In this document: piece after piece, positions 44,036 to 54,240 of the stretch
How positions within the stretch are numbered: position 1 is the stretch's first letter
Layout of the letters: the number at the start of each line of letters is the position of its first letter
The notes under the pieces: generated by a model
What the model was told of the DNA's origin: nothing
Database searches by the model: none
Seen by the model: the letters and a program-made list of their open reading frames with translations, nothing else
Assembly (NCBI RefSeq): GCF_014851585.1
Contig: NZ_JACVAB010000005.1
Span: 186,001 to 250,000 of the forward strand
Length of the DNA stretch: 64,000 nt
Reading direction: 5' to 3'
DNA from: Agrobacterium sp. AGB01
GTDB taxonomy: Bacteria; Pseudomonadota; Alphaproteobacteria; Rhizobiales; Rhizobiaceae
Made by a program: the position numbers and the translations under genes

Positions 44036-45016
44036 ATGAACCTCAAACGTTTCATGACGTTGGCGGCCGCTACCGCCATATTGGCTGTAGCCAGTTCACA
44101 GTCGAGCCAAGCTGATGACTATCCATCCAAGACCGTCACGGTTGTCGTTCCATTTGCAGCTGGCGGAAATACAGATACCTTTGGCCGTCTGGTCGCCGAG
44201 CAACTGGACAAGAGGCTGGGGCAACGTTTTATCGTTGAAAACAAGCCCGGTGCCGGTGGCAATATCGGTCTTGGTGATCTGGCCCGTTCGAAGCCGGATG
44301 GCTACACGATTGGCATGGGCACGGTGAGCTCTAACGCCATCAATCAGACGCTGTACAAAACTTTGCCTTATGACAAGGAAAAAGGCTTTGCGCCAATTTC
44401 GCTGATTGCGAGCTTGCCCAACGTTCTGGTTGTCAATCCAGACAAGATCAAAGCCAACTCCGTTGAAGAATTGATCACTTTTCTGAAATCCGAGCCGGGA
44501 AAGCATACATATGCATCGTCCGGGGTTGGTACATCCATCCACTTGGCTGGCGAGCTTCTGGCAACCAAGGCCGATCTTAAAATCACCCATGTGCCCTACA
44601 AGGGCAGCAGCCAGGCCATTCTCGATGTCGTGGCCGGTCACGTGGACATGATGTTTGACAATATCCCGACCGCCGCCCAGCAGGTGAAAGCCGGAAAGGT
44701 CAAGGCGCTCGCCGTAACAAGTCTGGAAAAAGCCAGCCTGCTGCCAGATGTGCCAACAATGGCAAGCGTTATTCCGGGATTTGAAGCAACTTCATGGCAC
44801 GGTCTGTTTGCGCCCGCCGGTACTCCGCCTGAGATTGTTGAAAAACTGAGTAAGGAAGTTCAGGCGATCATTGCAGACCCGGCGATGCAGGAGAAACTTA
44901 AAGCCATGGGCGTAACGCCTGTCGGCAATACGTCGGCTGAATTCCAGACCTTCATCGACAGTGAAACGGCCAAGTGGGCCGAGGTTATCAAGGCTGCCAA
45001 CGTGCCGCTGCAGTGA
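44036..45016 (+). CDS. tctC: Tripartite (TTT) transporter substrate-binding protein, TctC/Bug family
   Basis: A protein of 326 residues with a Sec signal (about 1-26). The Bug-family fold shows PSKTVTVVVPFAAGGNTD, then KPGAGGNIGLGDLARSKPDGYT and AHVPYKGS-like THVPYKGSSQAILD. AAGAGGAGGAATT gives a strong ribosome-binding site. The ligand is probably an aldarate or related sugar acid given the neighbouring dehydratases; TctC-type proteins bind many carboxylates, so this is inferred. Hairpin at 45026-45055 follows. Confidence 0.92.
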   Translation: MNLKRFMTLAAATAILAVASSQSSQADDYPSKTVTVVVPFAAGGNTDTFGRLVAEQLDKRLGQRFIVENKPGAGGNIGLGDLARSKPDGYTIGMGTVSSNAINQTLYKTLPYDKEKGFAPISLIASLPNVLVVNPDKIKANSVEELITFLKSEPGKHTYASSGVGTSIHLAGELLATKADLKITHVPYKGSSQAILDVVAGHVDMMFDNIPTAAQQVKAGKVKALAVTSLEKASLLPDVPTMASVIPGFEATSWHGLFAPAGTPPEIVEKLSKEVQAIIADPAMQEKLKAMGVTPVGNTSAEFQTFIDSETAKWAEVIKAANVPLQ

Positions 45017-45025
45017 TGTTATCTG

Positions 45026-45055
45026 CCGGCCGGAGTTGAACGCAGTTCCGGCCGG
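45026..45055 (+). other. Intercistronic hairpin between tctC and tctB
   Basis: CCGGCCGGA (45026-45034) and TCCGGCCGG (45047-45055) form a perfect GC-rich 9-bp stem with a 12-nt loop, 9 bp after the tctC stop. No T-run follows. It probably protects the tctC transcript or attenuates tctB and tctA. Confidence 0.65.
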
Positions 45056-45083
45056 TACATTTTACACACGCGAGTATCATGCC

Positions 45084-45563
45084 ATGCTGAAGATAAAAAA
45101 CGGCCGCGACTTCGTCGGCGGCGTAACAATGATTTGTACCGGTCTCCTGTTCATTTGGTTCGGGCGGGATCTACAGGTAGGCAACTCTTTCCAGATGGGC
45201 CCTGGCTATTTCCCAACCATGCTGAGCCTGCTGCTGATGGCCCTTGGAACTCTGATCATTGTGCAGTCACTGATAGTTGAGGTGGAAGATGATGGGCCTG
45301 AAGCGTGGAATTGGATGGCCTATTTTCTGGTCATTCTGGCGCCCATCGGCTTCGGACTTCTACTGGCCAGACTGGGTCTTGCCGTCACAATATTCCTGCT
45401 CATCGTCGGGGTTGCCACGGCAAGTCGTTATGCCAACTGGCGTCATGCCATCTTACTTGGTTTGTTTCTCGCGGCCTGTTCGGTTCTGCTTTTTACGAAG
45501 CTCTTGTCGCTTCCCGTCAGTGCCTTCGGGCCTTGGATTCCTTTCGTCGGTGACTTTTTCTAA
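45084..45563 (+). CDS. tctB: Tripartite transporter small membrane subunit, TctB family
   Basis: A protein of 159 residues from the ATG at 45084; the longer frame to 44961 overlaps tctC. It has about four to five membrane segments (for example GGVTMICTGLLFIWFG, then LIIVQSLIVEV) and ends VSAFGPWIPFVGDFF. It is the small subunit of the TTT carrier, between tctC and tctA. Confidence 0.88.
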   Translation: MLKIKNGRDFVGGVTMICTGLLFIWFGRDLQVGNSFQMGPGYFPTMLSLLLMALGTLIIVQSLIVEVEDDGPEAWNWMAYFLVILAPIGFGLLLARLGLAVTIFLLIVGVATASRYANWRHAILLGLFLAACSVLLFTKLLSLPVSAFGPWIPFVGDFF

Positions 45564-45601
45564 GGTTTGCCAGCCAGCCGCGCAACCGGATTGGATTACA
45601 C

Positions 45602-47101
45602 ATGGACATCTTCTCTAACCTCTGGCTCGGTGCCTCAACGGCCTTCATGCCGATGAACTTGTTTTACGGTTTTATCGGCTGTCTTCTCGGGACTGCGATC
45701 GGCGTACTGCCGGGCCTTGGTCCGACCGCCACAATTGCAATGCTGTTGCCGATTACCTTTGGGTTACCGCCGGAATCTGCACTTATCATGTTGGCGGGCA
45801 TATTTTACGGCGCGCAATATGGCGGATCGACAACCGCAATTCTGATCAATCTTCCAGGTGAAAGTTCGTCTGTCGTTACCGCCATTGACGGGTACCAGAT
45901 GGCACGAAATGGCCGTGCAGGTGCCGCGCTGGCAACCGCAGCCCTTGGTTCATTTTTTGCCGGTTCGGTTGCGACCATCCTGCTTGCTGTAGCCGCGCCG
46001 CCACTGGCATCCGTTGCGCTCAAATTTGGGCCCGCAGAATATTTTTCGCTAATGGTGCTGGGGCTTGTCGCCTCTGTTGCACTCGCGAGCGGCTCACTGC
46101 TGAAGGCCTTTGCCATGATCGTGTTCGGTCTCGTCCTCGGTACCATCGGCACTGACGTGGAAAGCGGTACGCCACGCTACGTGTTTAATGTTCCGGAGCT
46201 TTATGACGGCCTGAATTTCGTGGCAGTCAGCATGGGAATTTTTGGAATCTGTGAAATCCTGCGCAATCTGGAAAATGAGCAGGAGCGTTCGGTCGGCGTC
46301 AAACGGGTCACAGGACTGATGCTGTCGAAGGATGATTTTCGGCGGATTTGTGCTCCGGTTCTGCGCGGCACCGCACTGGGGTCTTTTCTGGGCGTTCTTC
46401 CAGGTGGTGGCGCGATGCTTGCGTCCTTTGCTTCCTATGCGGTGGAGAAACGGATTTCTCCCAACAAAGCCGAATTCGGCAAAGGCGCAATCGAAGGCGT
46501 TGCTGCCCCTGAATCTGCAAATAATGCCGGTGCGCAGACATCGTTTATTCCGATGCTTACCCTTGGCATTCCCGGAAACCCTGTCATGGCGCTGATGGTT
46601 GGTGCGATGATCATTCAGGGTATCACACCCGGACCGAATGTGATCTCGGATGAACCGGCGCTGTTCTGGGGCATGATTGTCTCAATGTGGTCGGGCAATC
46701 TCATGCTCGTCATCCTGAACCTGCCACTGATCGGGCTTTGGGTGCGCATGTTGACGGTGCCGTATCACTTGCTGTTTCCGGCGATTATCGGTTTCTGCTG
46801 TATCGGCGCCTACAGCATCAACAACAGTGTGTTTGATGTCTTTGTCATGGCTGCCTTCAGCGTTATCGGTCTTGCACTCAGCAAGATGCGCTTTGAACCG
46901 GCACCGTTGCTTCTGGGTTTTATCCTCGGGCCGATGCTGGAAGAAAATCTGCGGCGAGCCATGCTGATCAGCCAGGGTGATCCGACCATCTTCGTACGCA
47001 GCCCTCTTAGTCTGTCATTGCTGGTCTTTGCCGTTGTCGTACTGGCTCTCGTATTGTCGCCGAGCATCAGTCGCAAGCGGGATGAGGCATTCACTGAATA
47101 A
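45602..47101 (+). CDS. tctA: Tripartite transporter large membrane subunit, TctA family
   Basis: A protein of 499 residues with about 12 membrane segments. Family signatures are GVLPGLGPTATIAMLLPITF near residues 38-57, FYGAQYGGSTTAIL and GVLPGGGAMLASFASYAVEK. It catalyses the transport step of the TctCBA importer. It is followed after 48 bp by the IlvD/Edd gene, in the same direction. Confidence 0.94.
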   Translation: MDIFSNLWLGASTAFMPMNLFYGFIGCLLGTAIGVLPGLGPTATIAMLLPITFGLPPESALIMLAGIFYGAQYGGSTTAILINLPGESSSVVTAIDGYQMARNGRAGAALATAALGSFFAGSVATILLAVAAPPLASVALKFGPAEYFSLMVLGLVASVALASGSLLKAFAMIVFGLVLGTIGTDVESGTPRYVFNVPELYDGLNFVAVSMGIFGICEILRNLENEQERSVGVKRVTGLMLSKDDFRRICAPVLRGTALGSFLGVLPGGGAMLASFASYAVEKRISPNKAEFGKGAIEGVAAPESANNAGAQTSFIPMLTLGIPGNPVMALMVGAMIIQGITPGPNVISDEPALFWGMIVSMWSGNLMLVILNLPLIGLWVRMLTVPYHLLFPAIIGFCCIGAYSINNSVFDVFVMAAFSVIGLALSKMRFEPAPLLLGFILGPMLEENLRRAMLISQGDPTIFVRSPLSLSLLVFAVVVLALVLSPSISRKRDEAFTE

Positions 47102-47149
47102 CGGATATTATCGATCCAGCTTGGGTGCCCTGTGGCACGGGAGTATGAA

Positions 47150-48886
47150 ATGGCAGACCGGAAAACCTACAATGAGTTGCGCTCAGCGCGCTGGATGATA
47201 CCGGACGACCAACGGTCGTTCGGACACCGATCGCGCACGATGCAGATGGGTTACGCGCCGCAAGATTGGGAAGGTCGACCAATCATCGCGATCATCAACA
47301 CGTGGTCGGATGCGCAGCCCTGTCACATGCATTTCCGCGAGCGCGTTGACTGGGTCAAGCGCGGCGTACTGCAATCCGGAGGTTTTCCGATGGAGTTGCC
47401 AGCGCTCTCATTGTCGGAGAATTTCGTGAAACCGACGACAATGCTTTATCGCAACATGCTTGCGATGGAGACAGAGGAATTGCTGCGTTCACATCCGGTC
47501 GACGGCGCCGTGTTGATGGGTGGTTGTGACAAGACCACGCCAGGTCTCGTCATGGGCGCCGTGTCGATGGGCATTCCGTTTATCTATCTGCCTGCAGGCC
47601 CGATGTTGCGTGGTAACTATGCAGGCAAGGCACTGGGTTCTGGCACGGACGGTTTCAAATATTGGGATGAGCGGCGCGCCGGAACAATTTCCCAAGAGGA
47701 ATGGCAGGGCATTGAAGGTGGTATTGCCCGAAGCTATGGCCACTGCATGACAATGGGCACGGCATCAACGATGACCGCGATTGCCGAGGCTATGGGACTT
47801 ACGCTTCCCGGAGCCTCGTCTATTCCAGCTGCTGACGCCAACCACCAACGCATGTCTGCCGCGTGCGGACGGCGCATTGTCGACATGGTGTGGGAAGACC
47901 TCACTCCGGACAAAATAATTACGCCAGCGGCCGTAAACAACTCAGTGACGGTCGCCATGGCAACAGGCTGTTCGACCAATGCGATCATTCATCTGATTGC
48001 AATGGCCAGGCGTGCCGGCGTTCCGCTGGAACTGGATGATCTTGATCGTATCGGTCGCACAACGCCTGTCATCGCCAACATCCGCCCATCCGGCACGACC
48101 TATCTGATGGAAGACTTTTTTTATGCTGGAGGCCTTCGCGCGTTGATGAAACAACTCGGTGACAAGCTTGACCCGAGCGCCATCTGCGTGACGGGCAAGC
48201 CTCTGGTGGAAGGGCTGGATACGGTAAAAGTTTGGAATGAGGATGTTATCCGGCCGCTGTCAAATCCTGTTTATCATCAGGGTTCGCTTGCCGTGTTAAA
48301 AGGCAATCTGTGCCCGGATGGTGCAGTCATCAAGCCGGCCGCCTGTGATCCTAAATTTCACAGGCACAAAGGGCCGGCACTTGTCGCCGACAGCTACCCC
48401 GAACTGAAGGCGATCATCGATGATCCTGATTATCCGTTGACGCCTGAGACTGTGCTGGTACTGCGCAATGCCGGACCGCAGGGTGGCCCGGGAATGCCGG
48501 AATGGGGAATGATACCCATGCCTAAGGCCCTGCTGAAACTCGGACTGAGAGACATGGTACGCATTTCGGATGCCCGCATGTCCGGCACGAGTTTTGGCGC
48601 CTGCGTGTTGCATGCCTCACCTGAAGCATTTGTTGGCGGTCCTCTGGCGCTGTTGAAAAGCGGCGACATGGTCGAACTCGACATTCCCGCTCGCAGTCTC
48701 AACATGCTCGTCCCAGAAGCGGAGCTTGAGGCGCGCCGCGCCGCCTGGGCCGCGCCTGAGCCACGGTATGAACGCGGTTACGGCTTTATGTTCACCAAGC
48801 ACATCGAGCAGGCAGACAAGGGTTGTGATTTCGATTTTCTGAAAACCGAGTTCGGCGCAAAAGTGTCCGAGCCTGCCATCAATTGA
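47150..48886 (+). CDS. IlvD/Edd-family sugar-acid dehydratase
   Basis: A protein of 578 residues from the ATG at 47150, with ACGGGAG ahead. Iron-sulfur cysteines fit ADAQPCHMHF, MGGCDKTTPG and ATGCSTNAI. The C-terminal SDARMSGTSFGACVLH is typical of the aldonate branch (L-arabinonate/D-xylonate/galactonate dehydratases) rather than of biosynthetic IlvD. It would remove water from an aldonic or aldaric acid brought in by TctCBA. The precise sugar acid cannot be fixed by inspection. Confidence 0.9.
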   Translation: MADRKTYNELRSARWMIPDDQRSFGHRSRTMQMGYAPQDWEGRPIIAIINTWSDAQPCHMHFRERVDWVKRGVLQSGGFPMELPALSLSENFVKPTTMLYRNMLAMETEELLRSHPVDGAVLMGGCDKTTPGLVMGAVSMGIPFIYLPAGPMLRGNYAGKALGSGTDGFKYWDERRAGTISQEEWQGIEGGIARSYGHCMTMGTASTMTAIAEAMGLTLPGASSIPAADANHQRMSAACGRRIVDMVWEDLTPDKIITPAAVNNSVTVAMATGCSTNAIIHLIAMARRAGVPLELDDLDRIGRTTPVIANIRPSGTTYLMEDFFYAGGLRALMKQLGDKLDPSAICVTGKPLVEGLDTVKVWNEDVIRPLSNPVYHQGSLAVLKGNLCPDGAVIKPAACDPKFHRHKGPALVADSYPELKAIIDDPDYPLTPETVLVLRNAGPQGGPGMPEWGMIPMPKALLKLGLRDMVRISDARMSGTSFGACVLHASPEAFVGGPLALLKSGDMVELDIPARSLNMLVPEAELEARRAAWAAPEPRYERGYGFMFTKHIEQADKGCDFDFLKTEFGAKVSEPAIN

Positions 48887-48913
48887 GCAACACGTATTAG
48901 GAACGAGGATAAT

Positions 48914-49624
48914 ATGAACCCCGATACCCGTGAGAAACTGATGGGCGTATCCGTTGCAACGCTGTGCTCGGCGCTCTACAAGCGCGGCTTGAAAAACCAG
49001 ACTATCCAGGATGTGCGGCCGGTACGACCAAAGGGCCGCAACATGGTCGGCCCGGCATTTACGCTTCGCTATATGCCGGCGCGTGAAGATCGTAATCCGA
49101 TGTCCGTGTTTCGCGACCCAAAGCATCCACAACGCCATGCCATCGAGACCTGCCCTGAAGGTTCGGTACTGGTCATGGATAGCCGCAAAGATCCGCGCGC
49201 GGCTTCGGCTGGTGATATTCTGATTACAAGGTTGATGGTACGTGGCGGCGCGGGTGTCGTCACAGATGGCGGCTTTCGCGACGCAATGACGATTGGAGAA
49301 CTCGACATTCCAGCCTATCACAACCGACCATCCAGCCCGACAAACCTGACGCTGCATGAGGCTATTGATATCAACGTGCCGATTGGCTGCGGTGACGTGG
49401 CCGTTTTTCCAGGGGATATCATGGTGGGTGATGACGACAGCGTTATCGTCATACCCGAGGAGATCGCCGATGAAATTGCTGATGAGGCCGTCGAGATGAC
49501 GGCGTATGAGGATTTCGTCACTGAACGGGTTAAGGCAGGCCAGACGATTATCGGTCTTTATCCGGCAACGGATGAAAGCAACCTGGCCCTGTTTGCTGAA
49601 TGGCGTCGAATAAATGGCAGGTGA
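48914..49624 (+). CDS. RraA-like protein, possible 2-oxo-acid aldolase or decarboxylase
   Basis: A protein of 236 residues with the RraA/HMG-aldolase fold. Conserved features are GPAFTLRY, GDILITRLMVRGGAGVVTDGGFRD (quoted parts of one segment near 97-122) and IPIGCGDVAVFPGD-like VPIGCGDVAVFPGD followed by VIVIPEE. The GGxRD arginine-aspartate needed in aldolase members is present. It is the last gene of the tct operon. In sugar-acid operons such proteins may cleave or decarboxylate the oxo-acid, but regulator-of-RNase-E-like roles have also been assigned to this fold. Confidence 0.85.
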   Translation: MNPDTREKLMGVSVATLCSALYKRGLKNQTIQDVRPVRPKGRNMVGPAFTLRYMPAREDRNPMSVFRDPKHPQRHAIETCPEGSVLVMDSRKDPRAASAGDILITRLMVRGGAGVVTDGGFRDAMTIGELDIPAYHNRPSSPTNLTLHEAIDINVPIGCGDVAVFPGDIMVGDDDSVIVIPEEIADEIADEAVEMTAYEDFVTERVKAGQTIIGLYPATDESNLALFAEWRRINGR

Positions 49625-49793
49625 AACGCCGCCATTACGTCCAAAGGCTGAGCTGGTCTCTGACTGCTCGCAAAGAACGGACAACACGTGGGCGTGACTT
49701 ACTGGGCGCAACGAAGTTGTGTTGTCCCTAACAAGTGCTGCCGACGCAGACGACCCGGCCTGGTCGTGCCAGGTCCTGACCGTGATGGAAGTC

Positions 49794-51956
49794 TTATGAA
49801 ATGTTGGTACTTGGTAGGTAGCCCGAACCGCTGGCGTCAACGGCGAGGGAAACGTGAGGGAACGGGATGTTGATACCGCGCTGATCGAAAACCTGCTTGA
49901 TGATTTCGTTGTAGGCTCGCCCAGTTCCCCAATGACTGCCAGCCAACGTCTTGATGCGTGCTCTGACCGTTATGAAGCTGTCGCCGAAAGCGGTGATGCC
50001 GTGCATTTCCAGGTCGTCAATCACCTTGTCTTTCCACTCCGTCTGCATCAGCAAATCAAAGGCCTCCTGCATGGCACTTTTGACGGCGCCAATGTCTTCC
50101 CTGAGCCCCACACGGATTTCCGCAACATGATAGCCAAAATCCTTCATGAGATTGGAGACAGTGTCGACCGAGGAAAATGGAATGAGGTGAAGTGTGCCAT
50201 CCAGTGAACGTATGGAAACGGAGCGAATGGTAAGCTTCTCCACGGCGCCGGTCACGTTACCAAGGCTGACGATATCGCCCTCGTTCATGACATTTTCAAG
50301 TTGAATGAAGACGCCAGTAATTATGTCCTGCACGAGCTTCTGTGCACCGAAACCAATGGCAAGACCAAGTACGCCAGCGCCCGCCAAGAGTGGTGCGATG
50401 TTCACACCAATTTGTGCCAGTGCAAGCATTGTCACCAGGATCACAAGTGCAATGTTGAAGGCGTTACGAAACAGGGAAAGTAGCGTCTTCTCGCGACTTG
50501 TCGGTATCGAACCAAATTCGGGATTGAGCCGGTATTCGATCCATGATGCCATAGACAAATAGGCTAGAAAGCCAAGCAAAAGGATGACCAGTGCTGCAAT
50601 GGTTGATGTAGTGAAGCGTTGGCCGGTCTCCGATGCCAACCAGCCTAGAAAATCGATCAATCCCCAGGACTGAGCCACCGCGATCAGAACCCCGGCCGAC
50701 ACCAGAGAACGGACGATCTGCATCATCAGCGGAACGAAGGCTTGTAGCCTCGCCTGAAGCATTGGCAGACGAAGCCGTACGTCGTCCGGCAGTCGAAGGC
50801 CAGCATTTGCAAAGCGCGCCACGAACGCGATCACCAAGCTCCCAAAAATGAATGCAAGGATCGATTTAACCGTTGCTGCCACCATGAAGGGCAGCGCAAT
50901 TGCCGGATTGACGAGCCAAACGATAAGAGCCGAGACGACATAAGCGATTGCAAGAAGGTGCCATATGCCGGCCAAAAAAGCTCCGCTACGACTGATGAAG
51001 TCGACCCGACCGCTTGCCGCTCTCGCAGAGAGTGTTTGTTTCACCCGGTCACGGTTTTGTAAAATAATGATCACAGCGATGAGCAAAACTGTGAGCATTA
51101 CCACGACGCGAACCACTTGCGCTGCCGTGTCAGAGGCAAGCGAGGCGATAACGGGTGCCACGAACAAGAACGTATAGCCAACGAGCGAGATTATTCGCGC
51201 CAGCCAGAAATACCAATAGGCTGCAGTCGTATCGCATACAGGAGGCAGGCGAAGAGCTGGAAAGCGCGGCTGCAGCATCGTCCGCATGGCGACCTTCAGC
51301 AGTTCTACCATGAGAAATGCATTGAGAAGCAGTGTCTGGTTGATGTCCATTCGGCCCGTGCCGCCGCCAACCACCTGAAGGGCAATAATGTAGCCTGCAC
51401 CCCAAGACAAAGCGATAGCCATAATGTCGATGAGCGTTGATACTGCCGTGAAGAGCACGCGCAAAGACCAGTGTCTGCCATCGGCTCGGCTTGCAAAACG
51501 GTGCTGTAGAAAATGAGTTGTCATGCGCAACACGAGATAAGACGCAAACAGCGCTGCCCCGACCAGAAGGACGTTGAGAACAAACGCCTGAAAAGCGCGA
51601 TAATTCATACTGTCTGGTTCGGAGATAATCGTCGCTATGCTGGAGACACCCTCCCAAACGGCCTCGCCTCCAGCGACGATATGCTCTGCCGCCGCTTTTG
51701 TTTGTTCTGCGATCTGGCGAGCAATCGTGGGCTCACCGGGATCTGATGTGGTCGAGGCTTGGGCTGCAGCTTCACCTTTCAGGCGGCTCAACAGTGCGTG
51801 ACGTGCTTCTTCGTTCTCGAGGATACGGATCAGGTCATCGACACTGCTGGCCTGCTTTGAAACGGCTTCGCGTCCGTTTTGAGCGAATGATGGGGCGGAT
51901 AGCAGGATCATCGATAGAAAGAGAATGAAACTGGCAACGATATTACATGCACGCAT
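49794..51956 (-). CDS. Large MscS-family mechanosensitive channel
   Basis: A protein of 720 residues. A Sec signal (about 1-25, SAPSFAQNG) is followed by a periplasmic region of about 100 residues and some ten hydrophobic segments, then the MscS pore helix (LLAGAGVLGLAIGFGAQKLV), the upper beta domain (ENVMNEGDIVSLGNVTGAVEK) and a C-terminal cytosolic part (AGSHWGTGRAYNEIIKQVFD). It resembles YbdG/YnaI-type or MscK-like large channels that protect against hypo-osmotic shock. It lies next to the ehu osmolyte importer, which fits a role in osmotic adaptation. Confidence 0.92.
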   Translation of the reverse strand: MRACNIVASFILFLSMILLSAPSFAQNGREAVSKQASSVDDLIRILENEEARHALLSRLKGEAAAQASTTSDPGEPTIARQIAEQTKAAAEHIVAGGEAVWEGVSSIATIISEPDSMNYRAFQAFVLNVLLVGAALFASYLVLRMTTHFLQHRFASRADGRHWSLRVLFTAVSTLIDIMAIALSWGAGYIIALQVVGGGTGRMDINQTLLLNAFLMVELLKVAMRTMLQPRFPALRLPPVCDTTAAYWYFWLARIISLVGYTFLFVAPVIASLASDTAAQVVRVVVMLTVLLIAVIIILQNRDRVKQTLSARAASGRVDFISRSGAFLAGIWHLLAIAYVVSALIVWLVNPAIALPFMVAATVKSILAFIFGSLVIAFVARFANAGLRLPDDVRLRLPMLQARLQAFVPLMMQIVRSLVSAGVLIAVAQSWGLIDFLGWLASETGQRFTTSTIAALVILLLGFLAYLSMASWIEYRLNPEFGSIPTSREKTLLSLFRNAFNIALVILVTMLALAQIGVNIAPLLAGAGVLGLAIGFGAQKLVQDIITGVFIQLENVMNEGDIVSLGNVTGAVEKLTIRSVSIRSLDGTLHLIPFSSVDTVSNLMKDFGYHVAEIRVGLREDIGAVKSAMQEAFDLLMQTEWKDKVIDDLEMHGITAFGDSFITVRARIKTLAGSHWGTGRAYNEIIKQVFDQRGINIPFPHVSLAVDASGSGYLPSTNIS

Positions 51957-52074
51957 GCTGGCTTTCGAAGTCTGGGCTGAAATAAAAAGGTTCGAATGGT
52001 CGCTGGCCGCGGACCGGACAGCATGACTGCCGCTGCTGACAAGATGAGTGTCGTGCCGGGCAGGGTTGCCGAAC

Positions 52075-52848
52075 CTAGTTCAACACCGCCTGGAGAAACT
52101 CTCTTGTCCGCTCCTCGGTGGGATCGGTGAAGATATCTTCAGGTGCACCTTCTTCTCGAATTCTCCCGCGGTCGAAAAAACACACGCGGTCGGAGATTTC
52201 CCGCGCAAAGCGCATTTCGTGCGTTACCAGCAGCATTGTGAGATCATGTTCATCGGCAAGCTTGCCAATTACATTTAAAACTTCACCGACAAGTTCCGGA
52301 TCGAGCGCTGACGTTGGTTCGTCAAACAGTAATATGCTGGGCCGCATGGCGAGCGCGCGGGCAATTCCCACGCGCTGCTTTTGTCCTCCCGAAAGCTGGC
52401 TGGGATATTTGTTGGCTTGATCAGAAAGGCCTACAAGTTCCAGCAATTCCTCTGCGCGCAACCGGGCGTCAGCTTTTGATAATCCAAGAACCTGGACTGG
52501 GGCCTCCGTTATGTTCCGCAGCACCGTCATGTGGGGAAACAGATTAAAGTGCTGAAACACCATACCAAGTTTGCTGCGCATTTTGCGAAGGTGCGCTTCG
52601 CTTGCCGTGATCAGTTCGCCACTGGCATTTCGTTCGTGCCACAGAGGCTCGCCATCCACGGTGACGCTTCCCTCATTGATACCTTCCAATGTCATGAGAA
52701 TTCGCAGGACAGTGGATTTGCCCGAGCCAGAAGGGCCGATGATGGAGACTTTCTCACCCTTGCGGACGTTAAAGTCCAATTTGTTGAGGACGGTGAGGTC
52801 ACCGAAGCGTTTTACCACCTTGTCGAACTTTACGATTGTATCAGTCAT
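52075..52848 (-). CDS. ehuA: ABC transporter ATP-binding protein, Ehu-type
   Basis: A protein of 257 residues. Walker [11 protein letters not shown]-loop [11 protein letters not shown], signature [15 protein letters not shown], Walker [15 protein letters not shown] and switch histidine in LVTHEMRFA. It overlaps ehuD by 4 nt and is the last gene of ehuBCDA on the minus strand. It energises uptake of ectoine/hydroxyectoine, as inferred from the EhuB-like binding protein. Confidence 0.88.
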   Translation of the reverse strand: MTDTIVKFDKVVKRFGDLTVLNKLDFNVRKGEKVSIIGPSGSGKSTVLRILMTLEGINEGSVTVDGEPLWHERNASGELITASEAHLRKMRSKLGMVFQHFNLFPHMTVLRNITEAPVQVLGLSKADARLRAEELLELVGLSDQANKYPSQLSGGQKQRVGIARALAMRPSILLFDEPTSALDPELVGEVLNVIGKLADEHDLTMLLVTHEMRFAREISDRVCFFDRGRIREEGAPEDIFTDPTEERTREFLQAVLN

Positions 52849-53537
52849 TTCAGGGGAATTCCTCGAGTGGGTAGCGAGGCGTCGACAAGGCGAACCCCGG
52901 CAGACGCAATGATGGTCATGATGAGATAAATGAGGCCGACCATCGACAGTGGGATAAGGTAGTCGAACGTGCGGTCTCCAACTATTTTGGCGACGTTCAA
53001 CATTTCCAGAACGGTTACTACCGAGAGGACGGGAACGTCCTTCATGATGGAAACGAGATAGTTTCCCATGGCCGGAATGATGCGCGGCACCGCTTGCGGC
53101 AATACGATGTGGCTGAACGTGCGTCGGGAACTCAGATTAAGCGCACGCGCCGCTTCGCGCTGGTCCCTGCCAACAGCTTCCAGACCAGCGCGATAGACCT
53201 CGGCCGTATAGGCACTGTACTGAATGCCAAGGGCCAGGGCACCGGTCATGAATGCCGGCAGAACTATGCCGTGTTCCGGCAGCACATAGTAGAGAAAGAA
53301 CAACTGCACGAGCAATGGCGTGTCGCGTATGAACTCGGTAACTGCCTTGGCGGGCCAGGAGATGAAACGCGACGGTGCATTCTTGAGAACTGCCCACACC
53401 AGACCAAGCACCAGTGCTACGACAAAACCTAACACAGCTGCCTGGATTGTGACCACAAGGCCATTGAGCAAGATCGGCAGGATGGAAGCCGCAAACGCAG
53501 AGGGACTGGACAGGTCCCATTCATAACCGAAGAGCAT
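52845..53537 (-). CDS. ehuD: ABC transporter permease, EhuD-type
   Basis: A protein of 230 residues with about five membrane segments and the polar-amino-acid importer motif [20 protein letters not shown] plus [21 protein letters not shown] (in parts). It is 3 bp after ehuC and overlaps ehuA by 4 nt. It should dimerise with EhuC. Confidence 0.87.
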   Translation of the reverse strand: MLFGYEWDLSSPSAFAASILPILLNGLVVTIQAAVLGFVVALVLGLVWAVLKNAPSRFISWPAKAVTEFIRDTPLLVQLFFLYYVLPEHGIVLPAFMTGALALGIQYSAYTAEVYRAGLEAVGRDQREAARALNLSSRRTFSHIVLPQAVPRIIPAMGNYLVSIMKDVPVLSVVTVLEMLNVAKIVGDRTFDYLIPLSMVGLIYLIMTIIASAGVRLVDASLPTRGIPLK

Positions 53538-53540
53538 CGA

Positions 53541-54212
53541 TCAGCTCCTTCCTGTGCGCCAGCGGCTCACATAGAGTTCCACACTGCGCATGATCGCCGT
53601 GAGGACCAGGGCCATCCCGAAATAGGCAAACAAAAGCATTGTGTAGATCGTCGTGCTGTCCTGGGTGAAATTACGGATCTGTTCGGCGCGAAAAGCCAAG
53701 TCGCCGAGGCTTATGAGCGAAACCAGTGCTGTGTCTTTTAGGTTTTGCACTGCGAGATTTCCGAAGGAAGGCATCATTTCCGGCAGCGCCTGGGGTATAA
53801 TGACTGTCAATAATGTCTGGCGCAGCGTAAAATTGAGCGCTCGCGCAGCTTCACGCTGATCCCGGTGCACGGCCACAATAGCACCACGCACGACTTCGGC
53901 TCCGTAGGCGCCTATGTTCAAACCGAGCGCCAGAACACCAGCGAGTATGGGGGGCAGGCGCAAATCAATTCCGATTGCCATACCTGCCAGCGGCAGCGCG
54001 AAATATAGCCAGAACAATTGCACCAAGAGCGAGGTGCCGCGAAATATCTCGATATAGGCAATAGATAAAACCCTGACGGTCACAAATCTGCTCAGTTTTC
54101 CGATTCCCGCCAGAAATGCGAGGATTGCACCCAGCACGGTGGAATAAACGGTCAACTGAATTGTAACCCAGGCTCCCTCGAGAAGCGGTCCGAAATATTC
54201 GGTCCAATGCAT
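53541..54212 (-). CDS. ehuC: ABC transporter permease, EhuC-type
   Basis: A protein of 223 residues with about five membrane segments, IEIFRGTSLLVQLFWLYFAL and [21 protein letters not shown] in its conserved loop. It is separated from the binding-protein gene by 65 bp with a hairpin and continues into ehuD after 3 bp. Confidence 0.87.
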   Translation of the reverse strand: MHWTEYFGPLLEGAWVTIQLTVYSTVLGAILAFLAGIGKLSRFVTVRVLSIAYIEIFRGTSLLVQLFWLYFALPLAGMAIGIDLRLPPILAGVLALGLNIGAYGAEVVRGAIVAVHRDQREAARALNFTLRQTLLTVIIPQALPEMMPSFGNLAVQNLKDTALVSLISLGDLAFRAEQIRNFTQDSTTIYTMLLFAYFGMALVLTAIMRSVELYVSRWRTGRS

Positions 54213-54240
54213 CGAATGATCCTTAGACTAAGATTTTTTG

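Noticed and set aside
48617-49840. 407-codon minus-strand frame covering the RraA-like gene
   Set aside because: The plus-strand gene has the RraA motifs and a start tied to the operon; the minus frame is rich in Arg/His/Cys and resembles nothing.
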